Shown here piece after piece: positions 14,788-21,418 of a stretch of DNA of 21,690 nt. Positions within the stretch are counted from its first letter, which is position 1; the number at the start of each line of letters is the position of its first letter. Source of the stretch: a virus. The position numbers were made by a program, and so were the translations under genes. The DNA is taken from IMG/VR virus record IMGVR_UViG_3300006352_000017, positions 1 through 21,690 of that record, one strand, 5' to 3'. Under the pieces are notes generated by a model. It was not told the DNA's origin and did no database searches. It saw only the letters and a list, made by a program, of their open reading frames with translations.

Positions 14788-16362
14788 CTATCCTAAAGCC
14801 ACGGCCAACGCCACGACATCATCAAGTGTTACGCCAGCCGCTGGTGTAGCAGATGTCCAAGTTGTTCCGTTCGATGTTAACACATTTCCACTTGTTCCAG
14901 CTGACGTTAATCCAGTGCCGCCATTGGCCGCTACCAAAGTTCCTGCGACAGTAATATCGCCTGTTGTTGACGAACTTGGTGTTAATCCTGTCGATCCACC
15001 ACTGAAGCTCGTTACCGCAGCGGTCACCGCTGAATTCCAAACAAAAGCAGAGCCATTCCATTTTAAGAAAGTATCAGCCGATGTGGGCGCTGCCACAAAG
15101 TTCGTAGTGTTTGCACCTGTATTATAAACTAGTCGGTTAGCTGCACCACCTGCCACATTAGCTATTTGAGTGAGGTTTACAGCTCCTGTCTGTCCGTTTA
15201 CTGATATAACAGTGTTCGATTGATCAAGTTTCTGCCATGCTGTGCCGTTAAATACAGCCCAGTCTCCAACTTGCCAATCAGTTATGCCGTCAAGATTCGT
15301 GTTTCCAGCAACGCTCGTAATGTAATACTGACCATTTGTTCCTGTCCCAGACGATAAAGACGGAGAGTTTGTTGCAGCATTCCAAGTGCCTTGGAAGCTT
15401 AATCCTGTTGTAAAAGAGGCTGTGGTGGCGTTGGTGACTACGCCCTTAGCATTTACAGTAATGACTGGTATAGCGGTTGAAGAGCCGTAGGTTCCTGCAT
15501 TTGCTCCAGAAGTTGGTAAGTCGGCGTTAACTAAAGATCTAAACGATGTTGGAGCGTCTGCTCCAGATGCTGGCCCACCATAAATTACGTTAGCAGCTTG
15601 GTCGGTAATTACCAGAGCAGAGCCCCATGTTGGAGTTCCAGTTCCACCTGAGATTAATACCTGACCATTCACACCTGCTGGTCCTAATGCTATTTGATTG
15701 CCTGCGCCATAAGCAATGGCCCCAGGAACTGACGTATTAGCTCGGCCTGTGCCACCCTGATCTATCGGCAATGTGCCATCAATTTGGTTCTGATCGTTAA
15801 GATTAACAGGAGGATGACGATGGTCTCCCCTAGAGAGTTCGTTTAGAGTTCCTGCTGAACCATTAGTGGTTCCAGTCAGCGGAGCAGTGTCCTCAAAGTC
15901 AGCAGTTAGCGTCACGTTAGAGTTGAGATTTCCACCTCCCTGTAATCCTGCGCCAGCGATGATTTGACGAGCAATCGGTACATATCCAGAGACAGACACT
16001 GCGACTGAAGTAACTCCCGTAATACGACCCGTAGCGTCTACAGTGACGACAGGTATATTACCTGCATCTCCATAAGTTCCGGCAGTAGCTCCACTATTTG
16101 CAAGTTGCACACTGCCAACGCCTCCATTGGCAATACTTAGAGTAACATCAGAAGCTAATGAGCCACCGCCCGTCATCCCGGTTCCTGCTAGAACTTTGCG
16201 AGTAGTTGGCACGCCTGTAACTTGTAAAAGGTCTCCAGCACGAATCTGGTAGCTAACACCCTGATAAGTAAACAGCAACAAGCCATCAGGCGATGCCACA
16301 GGTGCAGTTGGGAGCTGGGTAACTCTACTGGGTATTAAATTGCTTGGAACATCTGCTGTCAT
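14788..16362 (-). CDS. Long tail-fibre protein (524 aa)
   Basis: ATG at 16362 directly follows the stop of the 101-aa gene, with GGAG 8 nt upstream. N-terminal anchor segment QLPTAPVASPDGLLLFTYQG (16-35). Then a shaft of duplicated glycine-rich units: LAGTGMTGGGSLASDVTLSI (58-77) against IAGAGLQGGGNLNSNVTLTA (135-154), and GTYGDAGNIPVVTVDATG (95-112) against GTYGSSTAIPVITVNAKG (290-307). An RGDHRHP sequence (178-184) could bind a metal, as H-x-H motifs do in fibres. LPIDQGGTG and VAANGGTGLTSAG are fibre collars, and ITDWQVGDWAVFNGTAWQKL (360-379) is a module often found in phage fibres. The C-terminus is a short hydrophobic helix. Probably trimeric. Confidence 0.8.
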   Translation of the reverse strand: MTADVPSNLIPSRVTQLPTAPVASPDGLLLFTYQGVSYQIRAGDLLQVTGVPTTRKVLAGTGMTGGGSLASDVTLSIANGGVGSVQLANSGATAGTYGDAGNIPVVTVDATGRITGVTSVAVSVSGYVPIARQIIAGAGLQGGGNLNSNVTLTADFEDTAPLTGTTNGSAGTLNELSRGDHRHPPVNLNDQNQIDGTLPIDQGGTGRANTSVPGAIAYGAGNQIALGPAGVNGQVLISGGTGTPTWGSALVITDQAANVIYGGPASGADAPTSFRSLVNADLPTSGANAGTYGSSTAIPVITVNAKGVVTNATTASFTTGLSFQGTWNAATNSPSLSSGTGTNGQYYITSVAGNTNLDGITDWQVGDWAVFNGTAWQKLDQSNTVISVNGQTGAVNLTQIANVAGGAANRLVYNTGANTTNFVAAPTSADTFLKWNGSAFVWNSAVTAAVTSFSGGSTGLTPSSSTTGDITVAGTLVAANGGTGLTSAGTSGNVLTSNGTTWTSATPAAGVTLDDVVALAVALG

Positions 16363-16668
16363 TTAATTCATCTCCAGATATTTATTGCCATCTTCAGTGA
16401 CAATAAACTCATCACCAGCTTCTTGAATAACGCCTGATGGGCGAGTATCTATGTTCTTATCAGGCCGATTAAACGGCAAAACAATTTGATCTGGGCGTCT
16501 AGGAGGTAATAAATAAGGATCTAATCTATCCTTATCAGCCTCACACACCATTAATCCCGGAAAGTTAGGATCAGGCGAAAGTTCTGATAATAGAAATTTA
16601 ATAGAGCATCTAGCACATATCGCAATACCAAATGTAGGCTGACCCGTTGGGTCCAGATAAATGCTCAC
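16363..16668 (-). CDS. 101-aa three-cysteine protein, degenerate zinc-finger-like
   Basis: Uses a GTG start at 16668 that overlaps the upstream stop as GTGA and has no close Shine-Dalgarno, implying translational coupling to the adaptor gene. C-A-R-C at 18-21 and V-C at 41-42 sit around SPDPNFPGL; the place where a fourth cysteine would complete C-x-x-C is Asp45. LDPYLLPPRRPDQI (49-62) follows. Similar proteins with four cysteines and the D-P-Y-x-L-P segment occur near phage tail genes (from memory). It may bind a metal weakly or not at all. A small tail-assembly or structural role is likely. Confidence 0.75.
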   Translation of the reverse strand: MSIYLDPTGQPTFGIAICARCSIKFLLSELSPDPNFPGLMVCEADKDRLDPYLLPPRRPDQIVLPFNRPDKNIDTRPSGVIQEAGDEFIVTEDGNKYLEMN

Positions 16669-17675
16669 GCTGTGTAAACCCCTATTCCTGGATTGATTTG
16701 AATTGCAGATCCATCATTATCGCCATCCCAAGCTCGTTGCATACTCATTGTTGCTTTAGCATCGAGCATTGGCATAAGTTGAGCATCTGCAGAGGGTGTT
16801 TCAGCGCATACCCTAGCCGCTAACCCATTGATTATAGCCTCTAACCACCGATTAGGTATATCAATCTCTTGCTGTAAGTTGTCGGTATCCATTATTTGGC
16901 GGTGACGCCAGAGCACTAATTGAAACTTTTCAGACGCAGCGTTAGGCGCTGGCCATAAATTAACAACTGGCTGAGGAATATCACGCTGGTAGTAGAAGCT
17001 ACTGGGGCGTCCAGCAAATACTAAATTGCTTTGGTTTACATAATTATCTCTACTCAATAAGCCAAGAGGAATGGCTTGAGGCATATTTCCTAACGTAATT
17101 CGGGAGGAAGAGATAGTAGAAGCACCATCAGTTGGTACGATTCTAAAGTATTGCTTGGCTAAAGCGCCATTAATTTGAGTCCAAGTAATATTACCAGCAA
17201 CCGCTGTCGCATTGGTTGATAAATCAAGACTAGTCGAAGTTCCTACCGTAGTCCAAGCAGCATTGTCTGAACTAGTCTGAAAATTGACTGGAATAGCGTT
17301 CGCAGACCATTTAATTCCAATGAAATTGACTATTGTGGAGGTAGTAAAATTAACTAAATAAGAGGTATTTGTGGATGTTACAGTGCCACTTAGCTCTTGA
17401 AGTACGTTTAAATTTAGGTTTAAAACGTCAATTGTGCCCTTTGGAAGCTTGACAATTTGATTATTTTCGTAAAGAGGCAGTATTTGCTGCTCTATGCACC
17501 AAGATGGTGTCCGTATATTGGCCAGCTCATCGAGCATGAATGTCAGAGAATCAAGTGCATATTCTTGCATTTCTGAAGTTATGGCCTGAGCAGGCAGGCG
17601 ACACCTGCGGAAAGCGTGGTCTACGACTTTCAGCGCATTAAATGTTTTAACCCCAATGTTTCCCGAATAAGCCAT
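16665..17675 (-). CDS. P22 gp4-like head-tail adaptor with inserted discoidin-like domain
   Basis: 336 aa from ATG 17675, with only a weak GGA site. The helical opening (FNALKVVDHAFRRCRLPAQA, then EYALDSLTFMLDELANIRTP) and the second half (GLLSRDNYVNQ, NLWPAPNAASEKFQLVLWRH, IDIPNRWLEAIINGLAARVC) match adaptor/tail accessory proteins that dock below the portal. Residues about 97-198 interrupt this fold with a beta domain: VNFIGIKW, FQTSSDNAAWTTVG, NITWTQI and AKQYFRIVPTDG are the strand signatures of discoidin/F5-8C-like domains, which often bind carbohydrates. The gene overlaps the next by GTGA. The assembly function and the insert call are both by pattern; AlphaFold-type modelling would settle them. 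Confidence 0.65.
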   Translation of the reverse strand: MAYSGNIGVKTFNALKVVDHAFRRCRLPAQAITSEMQEYALDSLTFMLDELANIRTPSWCIEQQILPLYENNQIVKLPKGTIDVLNLNLNVLQELSGTVTSTNTSYLVNFTTSTIVNFIGIKWSANAIPVNFQTSSDNAAWTTVGTSTSLDLSTNATAVAGNITWTQINGALAKQYFRIVPTDGASTISSSRITLGNMPQAIPLGLLSRDNYVNQSNLVFAGRPSSFYYQRDIPQPVVNLWPAPNAASEKFQLVLWRHRQIMDTDNLQQEIDIPNRWLEAIINGLAARVCAETPSADAQLMPMLDAKATMSMQRAWDGDNDGSAIQINPGIGVYTA

Positions 17676-17706
17676 ATAAATTCCATATTAATGTAAATGT
17701 ATGGAG

Positions 17707-17719
17707 TGCTGATTCAGCA
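17707..17719. repeat. 13-bp palindrome in the 69-bp gap before the adaptor gene
   Basis: TGCTGATTCAGCA has perfect 6-bp arms around one base. The gap is the second longest in the window and separates the basic protein genes from the adaptor gene. No convincing -35/-10 pair was found, so operator, processing or attenuation roles are only possibilities. Confidence 0.5.
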
Positions 17720-17744
17720 AACCCTATGAAGCTCAGTAGTAAAT

Positions 17745-18041
17745 CTACCAGCTGTTCTTCATGGTGCCCATTTTCTTAAATTCTTTCATCTCTGCTGAAC
17801 CTACAGCGCCTTTAGAAGATCCTACGTCCATCATTTTATTGCCAGAAAACTTACGCTTACCCATGGATTTTTCCATACCTTCGCTTTCATTCCGGCGAGA
17901 CTTCATAGACTGACTTTTTGAGCCATTCCTAGAACCCATCGAATCATCTAAACGAGCGTTATAACCTTGAGTTTTACCACCCTTGGAATAACCCTTAGTT
18001 TTCATACCGCCTTTTGCATAGCCTTTTGATTTCATACCCAT
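17745..18041 (-). CDS. Small Lys/Gly/Met/Ser-rich basic protein (98 aa)
   Basis: ATG at 18041 with AAGGA about 10 nt upstream. The N-terminus repeats a ten-residue unit, MKSKGYAKGG then MKTKGYSKGG then KTQGY. The rest is Lys/Arg/Ser-rich with about 23 basic and 8 acidic residues, at least ten Met, no Cys and a single Trp at the C-terminus. Low-complexity K-G-Y-x-K-G-G proteins recur in environmental phage genomes, but I know of no assigned role. Location between capsid and adaptor genes suggests a DNA-contacting internal head protein; this is inference from charge only. Confidence 0.7.
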   Translation of the reverse strand: MGMKSKGYAKGGMKTKGYSKGGKTQGYNARLDDSMGSRNGSKSQSMKSRRNESEGMEKSMGKRKFSGNKMMDVGSSKGAVGSAEMKEFKKMGTMKNSW

Positions 18042-18053
18042 GTCTAAGTATCC

Positions 18054-18569
18054 TTATTTCATTTTGGAAAATGATTTAGCAAGATTTGCTCGCTTCATCG
18101 TTTTAGCAGATGGCTTAGGACCACCCACTATAGCTGGTTTGCCAGAAGCAACTTTATTTAACTTGCTTTTGGAAATGCTTTGCCCTTCAGGAGTTTCCAT
18201 GTACTCACGAAGAGCACCCGGCTTTTTTACAGCACCTTTTATCCAGTCCTTTTCAGAACCGCCTTTAGCTGCCTTAAAGCCATTTCTAGCTTCACCGCGC
18301 AATCTAGTCATCTCATCACGGGCGTTACGCTCACGCGAGCTAACACGATCCATTTGAGCACGTTTATCTTTACGCTCTGCAGCGTCATTAGACTTACGCC
18401 CAGATACTCTACGCATTTCATCAGCTGCATTATCCTGAACCCCAATAACGCGAGACTCTTCGTCACGTAGATTTCTCATGCCGCCACGACTCATTTTCGC
18501 TGTAGATGAGGATTTTGTAAAGCCGAAATCAGAAGGGAAGTCAAATTCAGACATATACTTAATTGTCAT
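18054..18569 (-). CDS. Highly charged basic protein (171 aa), unknown function
   Basis: ATG at 18569 overlaps the preceding stop (TAATG), with GGAGG upstream that also encodes the previous C-terminus. The N-terminus MSEFDFPSDFGFTKSSS is acidic-aromatic; from residue about 25 the protein is dominated by Arg, Lys, Asp and Glu (RNLRDEESRV, ERKDKRAQMDRVSSRERNAR), predicting a long charged helix, and it ends in a Lys-rich tail (KTMKRANLAKSFSKMK). No recognisable domain. It pairs with the following basic 98-aa gene, and both may act on packaged DNA or as assembly factors. Confidence 0.7.
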   Translation of the reverse strand: MTIKYMSEFDFPSDFGFTKSSSTAKMSRGGMRNLRDEESRVIGVQDNAADEMRRVSGRKSNDAAERKDKRAQMDRVSSRERNARDEMTRLRGEARNGFKAAKGGSEKDWIKGAVKKPGALREYMETPEGQSISKSKLNKVASGKPAIVGGPKPSAKTMKRANLAKSFSKMK

Positions 18570-19216
18570 TAGTAACCTCCACCTGAGTTGTTGATGTACA
18601 CCGTGATGGTCGCGCCTGCAGTAAATGAATTAACGCGGAGCATAATGGCTCGACAACTTTCGCCACCTGCAGCCAAAGCATTAGCTGTAGCAGCCGCAAG
18701 GCCCGTAATCGGCATTCCGATTGACGTATAGATAGCATCTCGCTCTGGAGCATCAAAGATATTCGCAGGCGTTTGGAACACGCTATAATTTATCGTTCCA
18801 GTGACGCCGACCATAACCATCGGGGCAGACATCGTGTTTTCTAAATTGACCCAATAACCCACAGCTTCACTCAATAAGCCTACCGATAAGACTTTAGTAC
18901 CCATAGTGGCATTAGGCTGTATAGTTTCAACAGTAAGAAAAAACTGAGTACTACTCACTGTCGCTCCACTTGCAGGACCAGCTGCGATCACTTCAGTCTG
19001 GGCAGCGCCATTGGCGTTAGTCCCGACGATCGTGAATGCAATACCTGCCAAGGTGGCCTGAACGGGAGCGGTCAATGTCACTCTATGAGCAAGCCCATCG
19101 AATGTGCTGGTTGTCTGGACGGCAACCGCCGCACCAGTACTAGTGAGCCCGTTCCCATTAAACCAGATTGGGGAAACACCTGTTGGCGTCAATGCACCTA
19201 TTTTAACTGGACGCAT
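18569..19216 (-). CDS. 215-aa beta-rich virion protein (head/decoration type)
   Basis: ATG at 19216 with GAGGAG about 7 nt upstream. The central section, LAGIAFTIVGTNANGAAQTE then GATVSSTQFFLTVETI, is a pattern I recall from phage virion proteins of beta-sandwich type, with G-T-(N/D)-A-(N/D)-G turns. The C-terminus (AIMLRVNSFTAGATITVYIN then NSGGGY) is also beta. It follows the capsid-linked 160-aa gene, so it may decorate the head or act at the head-tail joint. Function inferred from position. Confidence 0.7.
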   Translation of the reverse strand: MRPVKIGALTPTGVSPIWFNGNGLTSTGAAVAVQTTSTFDGLAHRVTLTAPVQATLAGIAFTIVGTNANGAAQTEVIAAGPASGATVSSTQFFLTVETIQPNATMGTKVLSVGLLSEAVGYWVNLENTMSAPMVMVGVTGTINYSVFQTPANIFDAPERDAIYTSIGMPITGLAAATANALAAGGESCRAIMLRVNSFTAGATITVYINNSGGGY

Positions 19217-19241
19217 AATTTACTCCTCTAAGTTCTAAAAT

Positions 19242-19724
19242 CTATGCAACGCGCGTAAACGTGTATGCTGTTGCGCTAGAGAACATAAGAGTAAATTTAG
19301 CTTGACCAGTCACGCCAGCAGGAATTGTTTTAAGACCAGCGCTGGCAGCAACGGCAGCACCCAGTGCAGATATAATACCATTGGTGGCAACCGCGATTGT
19401 TACTACGTTTGCACCTGCGGTGTTATCAATGTACAAGTCAAAAACTGTACCTTTTGATGCGCCTAACTTTGTACCCAATAAGGTACCAGTAGGCAATGTT
19501 AAAATAGTGGCAGCAGCCGAGGTACATGTAATGTATCCTGCAGCAACCTTATCTGCCGTAAGTGTTGCAGTAGCGTTAGCTGTTACAGCCACATGCGAAT
19601 AGGTAGGATTAACTATCTTGCCGCCGCTGATGCTGCCGGTTACGTTACCTGTCACGTTGCCGGTTAAATTGCCGATAAAGCCGTTGGTCGAAGTTACTGG
19701 ACCGCTAAAAGTAGTATTAGCCAT
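19242..19724 (-). CDS. 160-aa beta-structural virion protein
   Basis: Start set at ATG 19724 (MANTTFSGPVTS) with GAGGA 8 nt upstream; the frame stays open to an ATG at 19772, but that one has no visible ribosome site. The N-terminus has GNLTGNVTGNVTGSISGG, a short glycine-asparagine repeat seen in fibre shafts. The remainder is a beta module with TLPTGTLLG, FDLYIDNTAGANVVTIAVAT and AKFTLMFSSATAYTFTRVA, like the modules of the 394-aa and 300-aa proteins. It is the first gene after the capsid hairpin. A capsid decoration or head fibre is plausible; a misplaced small tail fibre is the alternative. Confidence 0.75.
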   Translation of the reverse strand: MANTTFSGPVTSTNGFIGNLTGNVTGNVTGSISGGKIVNPTYSHVAVTANATATLTADKVAAGYITCTSAAATILTLPTGTLLGTKLGASKGTVFDLYIDNTAGANVVTIAVATNGIISALGAAVAASAGLKTIPAGVTGQAKFTLMFSSATAYTFTRVA

Positions 19725-19796
19725 TTTAAAATTCCTCACATGCGAGTTAAAAGATTTAGCTGCTGTCTGCATGTCGTCAGCCTAAGCTGTCAGCAA

Positions 19797-19811
19797 CCAA
19801 ATTAAATTTGG
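19797..19811. repeat. 15-bp AT-rich palindrome downstream of the capsid hairpin
   Basis: CCAAATTAAATTTGG has perfect 7-bp arms around one A. It begins 6 nt beyond the capsid-linked hairpin in the direction of transcription and could form a second weak stem or be a protein-binding site. Confidence 0.55.
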
Positions 19812-19817
19812 TAAAAT

Positions 19818-19855
19818 GCTCTTAACTCTATAAGGAGAGCCATAGAGTTAAGAGC
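19818..19855 (-). terminator. Perfect stem-loop after the capsid gene, probable leaky terminator
   Basis: Arms of 14 bp (19818-19831 and 19842-19855) are exact complements around a 10-nt loop. The stem starts 9 nt after the capsid stop codon. It is AT-rich (about 5 G:C pairs) and followed on the minus strand by ATTTTACC, a short T run, so termination would be partial. Many phages place such a hairpin after the major capsid gene to make capsid the most abundant product. A role in protecting the 3' end of mRNA is the alternative. Confidence 0.75.
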
Positions 19856-19864
19856 GGTACTTAC

Positions 19865-20779
19865 TTATACACCTGCGGTGCCAAACACTGCACGCGGATC
19901 TGTCCAGCCAACTGTGTAACGCTCTGTCGCTTTGTAGCGCATAGAGTCAGTTGCAAAATCGCCTTCCATAGACTTCTCAAGACCTCGACGCATCAGAAGT
20001 TTTAAACCTTCTGGAGCATCAGTCTGAACCCACCATGCTGTGTTAGACGTAATACGAGACATGTTAGCCTGACCATCTGCCAATAAACCCATCGATTTAA
20101 CGGGGTTAATGTCGTTGTCAGCAGTTCCAGACTTCAATACTGATTTAAGCAAAGTTTCCGCTTGGAAAACATTACTTGGTCCAGTAATAATCTGAGTCGG
20201 AGTCAAACGAATACGCTTACCATTGTTGTCAACAGCGTTGCGAATTTGAATGAGCATCTGCTCAAGAGAAGTCTGGGACAGAACAGCAGCAGTAGTGAGC
20301 TGGTTGCTGAATGAACCCTGAACAATCGGGTGAGCAGTGTTAGTCAAAGAACGACCATCGCCACCAACGAATGCTGCGTTAAACGCACGATTCAATACAT
20401 TGGCAGTTAATGTTTCTTTTGTCTCAATCAAAGATTGCGCCAAATGCTTGGCGTAAGTTTGACCGATACGAATGTGATCGCCGTCTTCAACCAATACTTT
20501 GGTCAATGCAAACGCAAGGCCGTAGACATGGTAAAGATAACGCTGAACAAACAAGATACCGCCTGATTGATATGTAACTGCCATACCATCGGGAAGCTCA
20601 GGAGCCGCGCCAAAGCCATAAAGAACTGGTTCTTCGTGGTAATTGCGTGGAATGCCTTTTTGCTCACGGAAAATTTGCTTCCATTCGTCAGCTCGTTGAT
20701 CATAAACGCCATCAAAGACTTCGTTAAGGATTGGTTCAACAACCGAACGAAAGTCTGTACTTCTCATGGGAGTAGCCAT
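19865..20779 (-). CDS. Major capsid protein (HK97-fold type)
   Basis: 304 aa from ATG 20779, preceded by the strongest ribosome site in the window. Features expected of a major capsid protein: helical N-terminus (RSVVEPILNEVFDGVYDQRA), a long backbone helix (QTYAKHLAQSLIETKETLTANVLNRA), the segment GGDGRSLTNTAHPI, which many phage capsid proteins share as D-G-x-x-L-x-(N/S)-T-A-H-P, then ITGPSNVFQAETLLKSVL and the C-terminal strands LKLLMRRG and RYTVGWTDPRAVFGTAG. Length is normal for a capsid protein without a large N-terminal delta domain. It follows the 197-aa head gene and ends at a hairpin. It would form the icosahedral shell. Confidence 0.85.
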   Translation of the reverse strand: MATPMRSTDFRSVVEPILNEVFDGVYDQRADEWKQIFREQKGIPRNYHEEPVLYGFGAAPELPDGMAVTYQSGGILFVQRYLYHVYGLAFALTKVLVEDGDHIRIGQTYAKHLAQSLIETKETLTANVLNRAFNAAFVGGDGRSLTNTAHPIVQGSFSNQLTTAAVLSQTSLEQMLIQIRNAVDNNGKRIRLTPTQIITGPSNVFQAETLLKSVLKSGTADNDINPVKSMGLLADGQANMSRITSNTAWWVQTDAPEGLKLLMRRGLEKSMEGDFATDSMRYKATERYTVGWTDPRAVFGTAGV

Positions 20780-20786
20780 TTTTCAG

Positions 20787-20794
20787 ACCTCCTT
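20787..20794 (-). promoter_or_regulatory. Full-consensus Shine-Dalgarno AAGGAGGT of the capsid gene
   Basis: The complete AAGGAGGT lies 7 nt before the capsid ATG and overlaps the stop codon of the 197-aa gene, so ribosomes ending there can restart. Other genes in the window have only 4-6 matching bases, fitting highest expression of the capsid. Confidence 0.85.
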
Positions 20795-21386
20795 ATACAG
20801 ATGCTACAGAAGCTTTGTATTGATGTTCGTTAATACGAACAGTCACTACAACAAATGCATCTGTAATCAGGTTATTAGGACCACCAGCAACGCCAGTGAT
20901 CTGGTATTGACCAGTTCCGGCTTGGATAGCAGTTAAGGAAGTAGAGGACAGACCAGTGGCTGTTGAGCCGCCAGGTGTAGCTACAGTCCAATCGCACTCT
21001 TCGCCAACTGCTGTTTGAACCGTAGTTCCAGCTGCTGGGTTAGGGTACTCAACATCAAATATAGTTTCTGGATCGTCATAAACGAAAGCGATAATATTTG
21101 TTGCTGCGGCACTCGCTGGCCAAAATGGCGATAGAGTGGGCCTGCCTAACGCGTCATCATATTGGACGCCAGCAAAAATACCCAGATTAAGGATACCTGC
21201 AGATGTGCCGCCACGTTGGCCGTTAGATGTAGCTAATTGAATAACACCAGTATCTACTAGTTTTACTGGGTCTCCTGAGAATACGTTTTGGGCGTATCCG
21301 CTGGCAATGGTGTAAGCTTTCGCTGTGATTCGGCCACTATTGTGGTAGGAAGCGCGAAAGCCAAATGCTTCAGTAGTCGCTGACAT
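20793..21386 (-). CDS. 197-aa head protein, possible capsid decoration/cement
   Basis: ATG at 21386 with AAAGGAG upstream. The N-terminus MSATTEAFGFRASYHNSGRI is followed by beta-rich sequence: ASGYAQNVFSGDPVKLVDTG (28-47), a Gly/Thr-rich centre, IIAFVYDDPETIFDVEY, and a C-terminal stretch GGPNNLITDAFVVVTVRINE. Proteins with the A-F-G-F-x-x-x-Y-H-x-S-G opening are often encoded just before the capsid gene in environmental podoviruses (remembered pattern). Capsid cement or decoration is likely; a scaffold is less so, because it is not helical or strongly charged. Confidence 0.7.
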   Translation of the reverse strand: MSATTEAFGFRASYHNSGRITAKAYTIASGYAQNVFSGDPVKLVDTGVIQLATSNGQRGGTSAGILNLGIFAGVQYDDALGRPTLSPFWPASAAATNIIAFVYDDPETIFDVEYPNPAAGTTVQTAVGEECDWTVATPGGSTATGLSSTSLTAIQAGTGQYQITGVAGGPNNLITDAFVVVTVRINEHQYKASVASV

Positions 21387-21418
21387 ACTGTTGCTCCTTT
21401 GGTTAAATAGATTGTTCG

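Noticed and set aside
17676-17744. Promoter before the adaptor gene
   Set aside because: A TTTGCTG and AT-rich stretch exist, but no -10/-35 pair with normal spacing could be defended.
19725-19796. Promoter or small gene after the capsid hairpin
   Set aside because: The frame upstream of ATG 19724 is open for 16 codons but has no start signal, and no convincing promoter hexamers were found.
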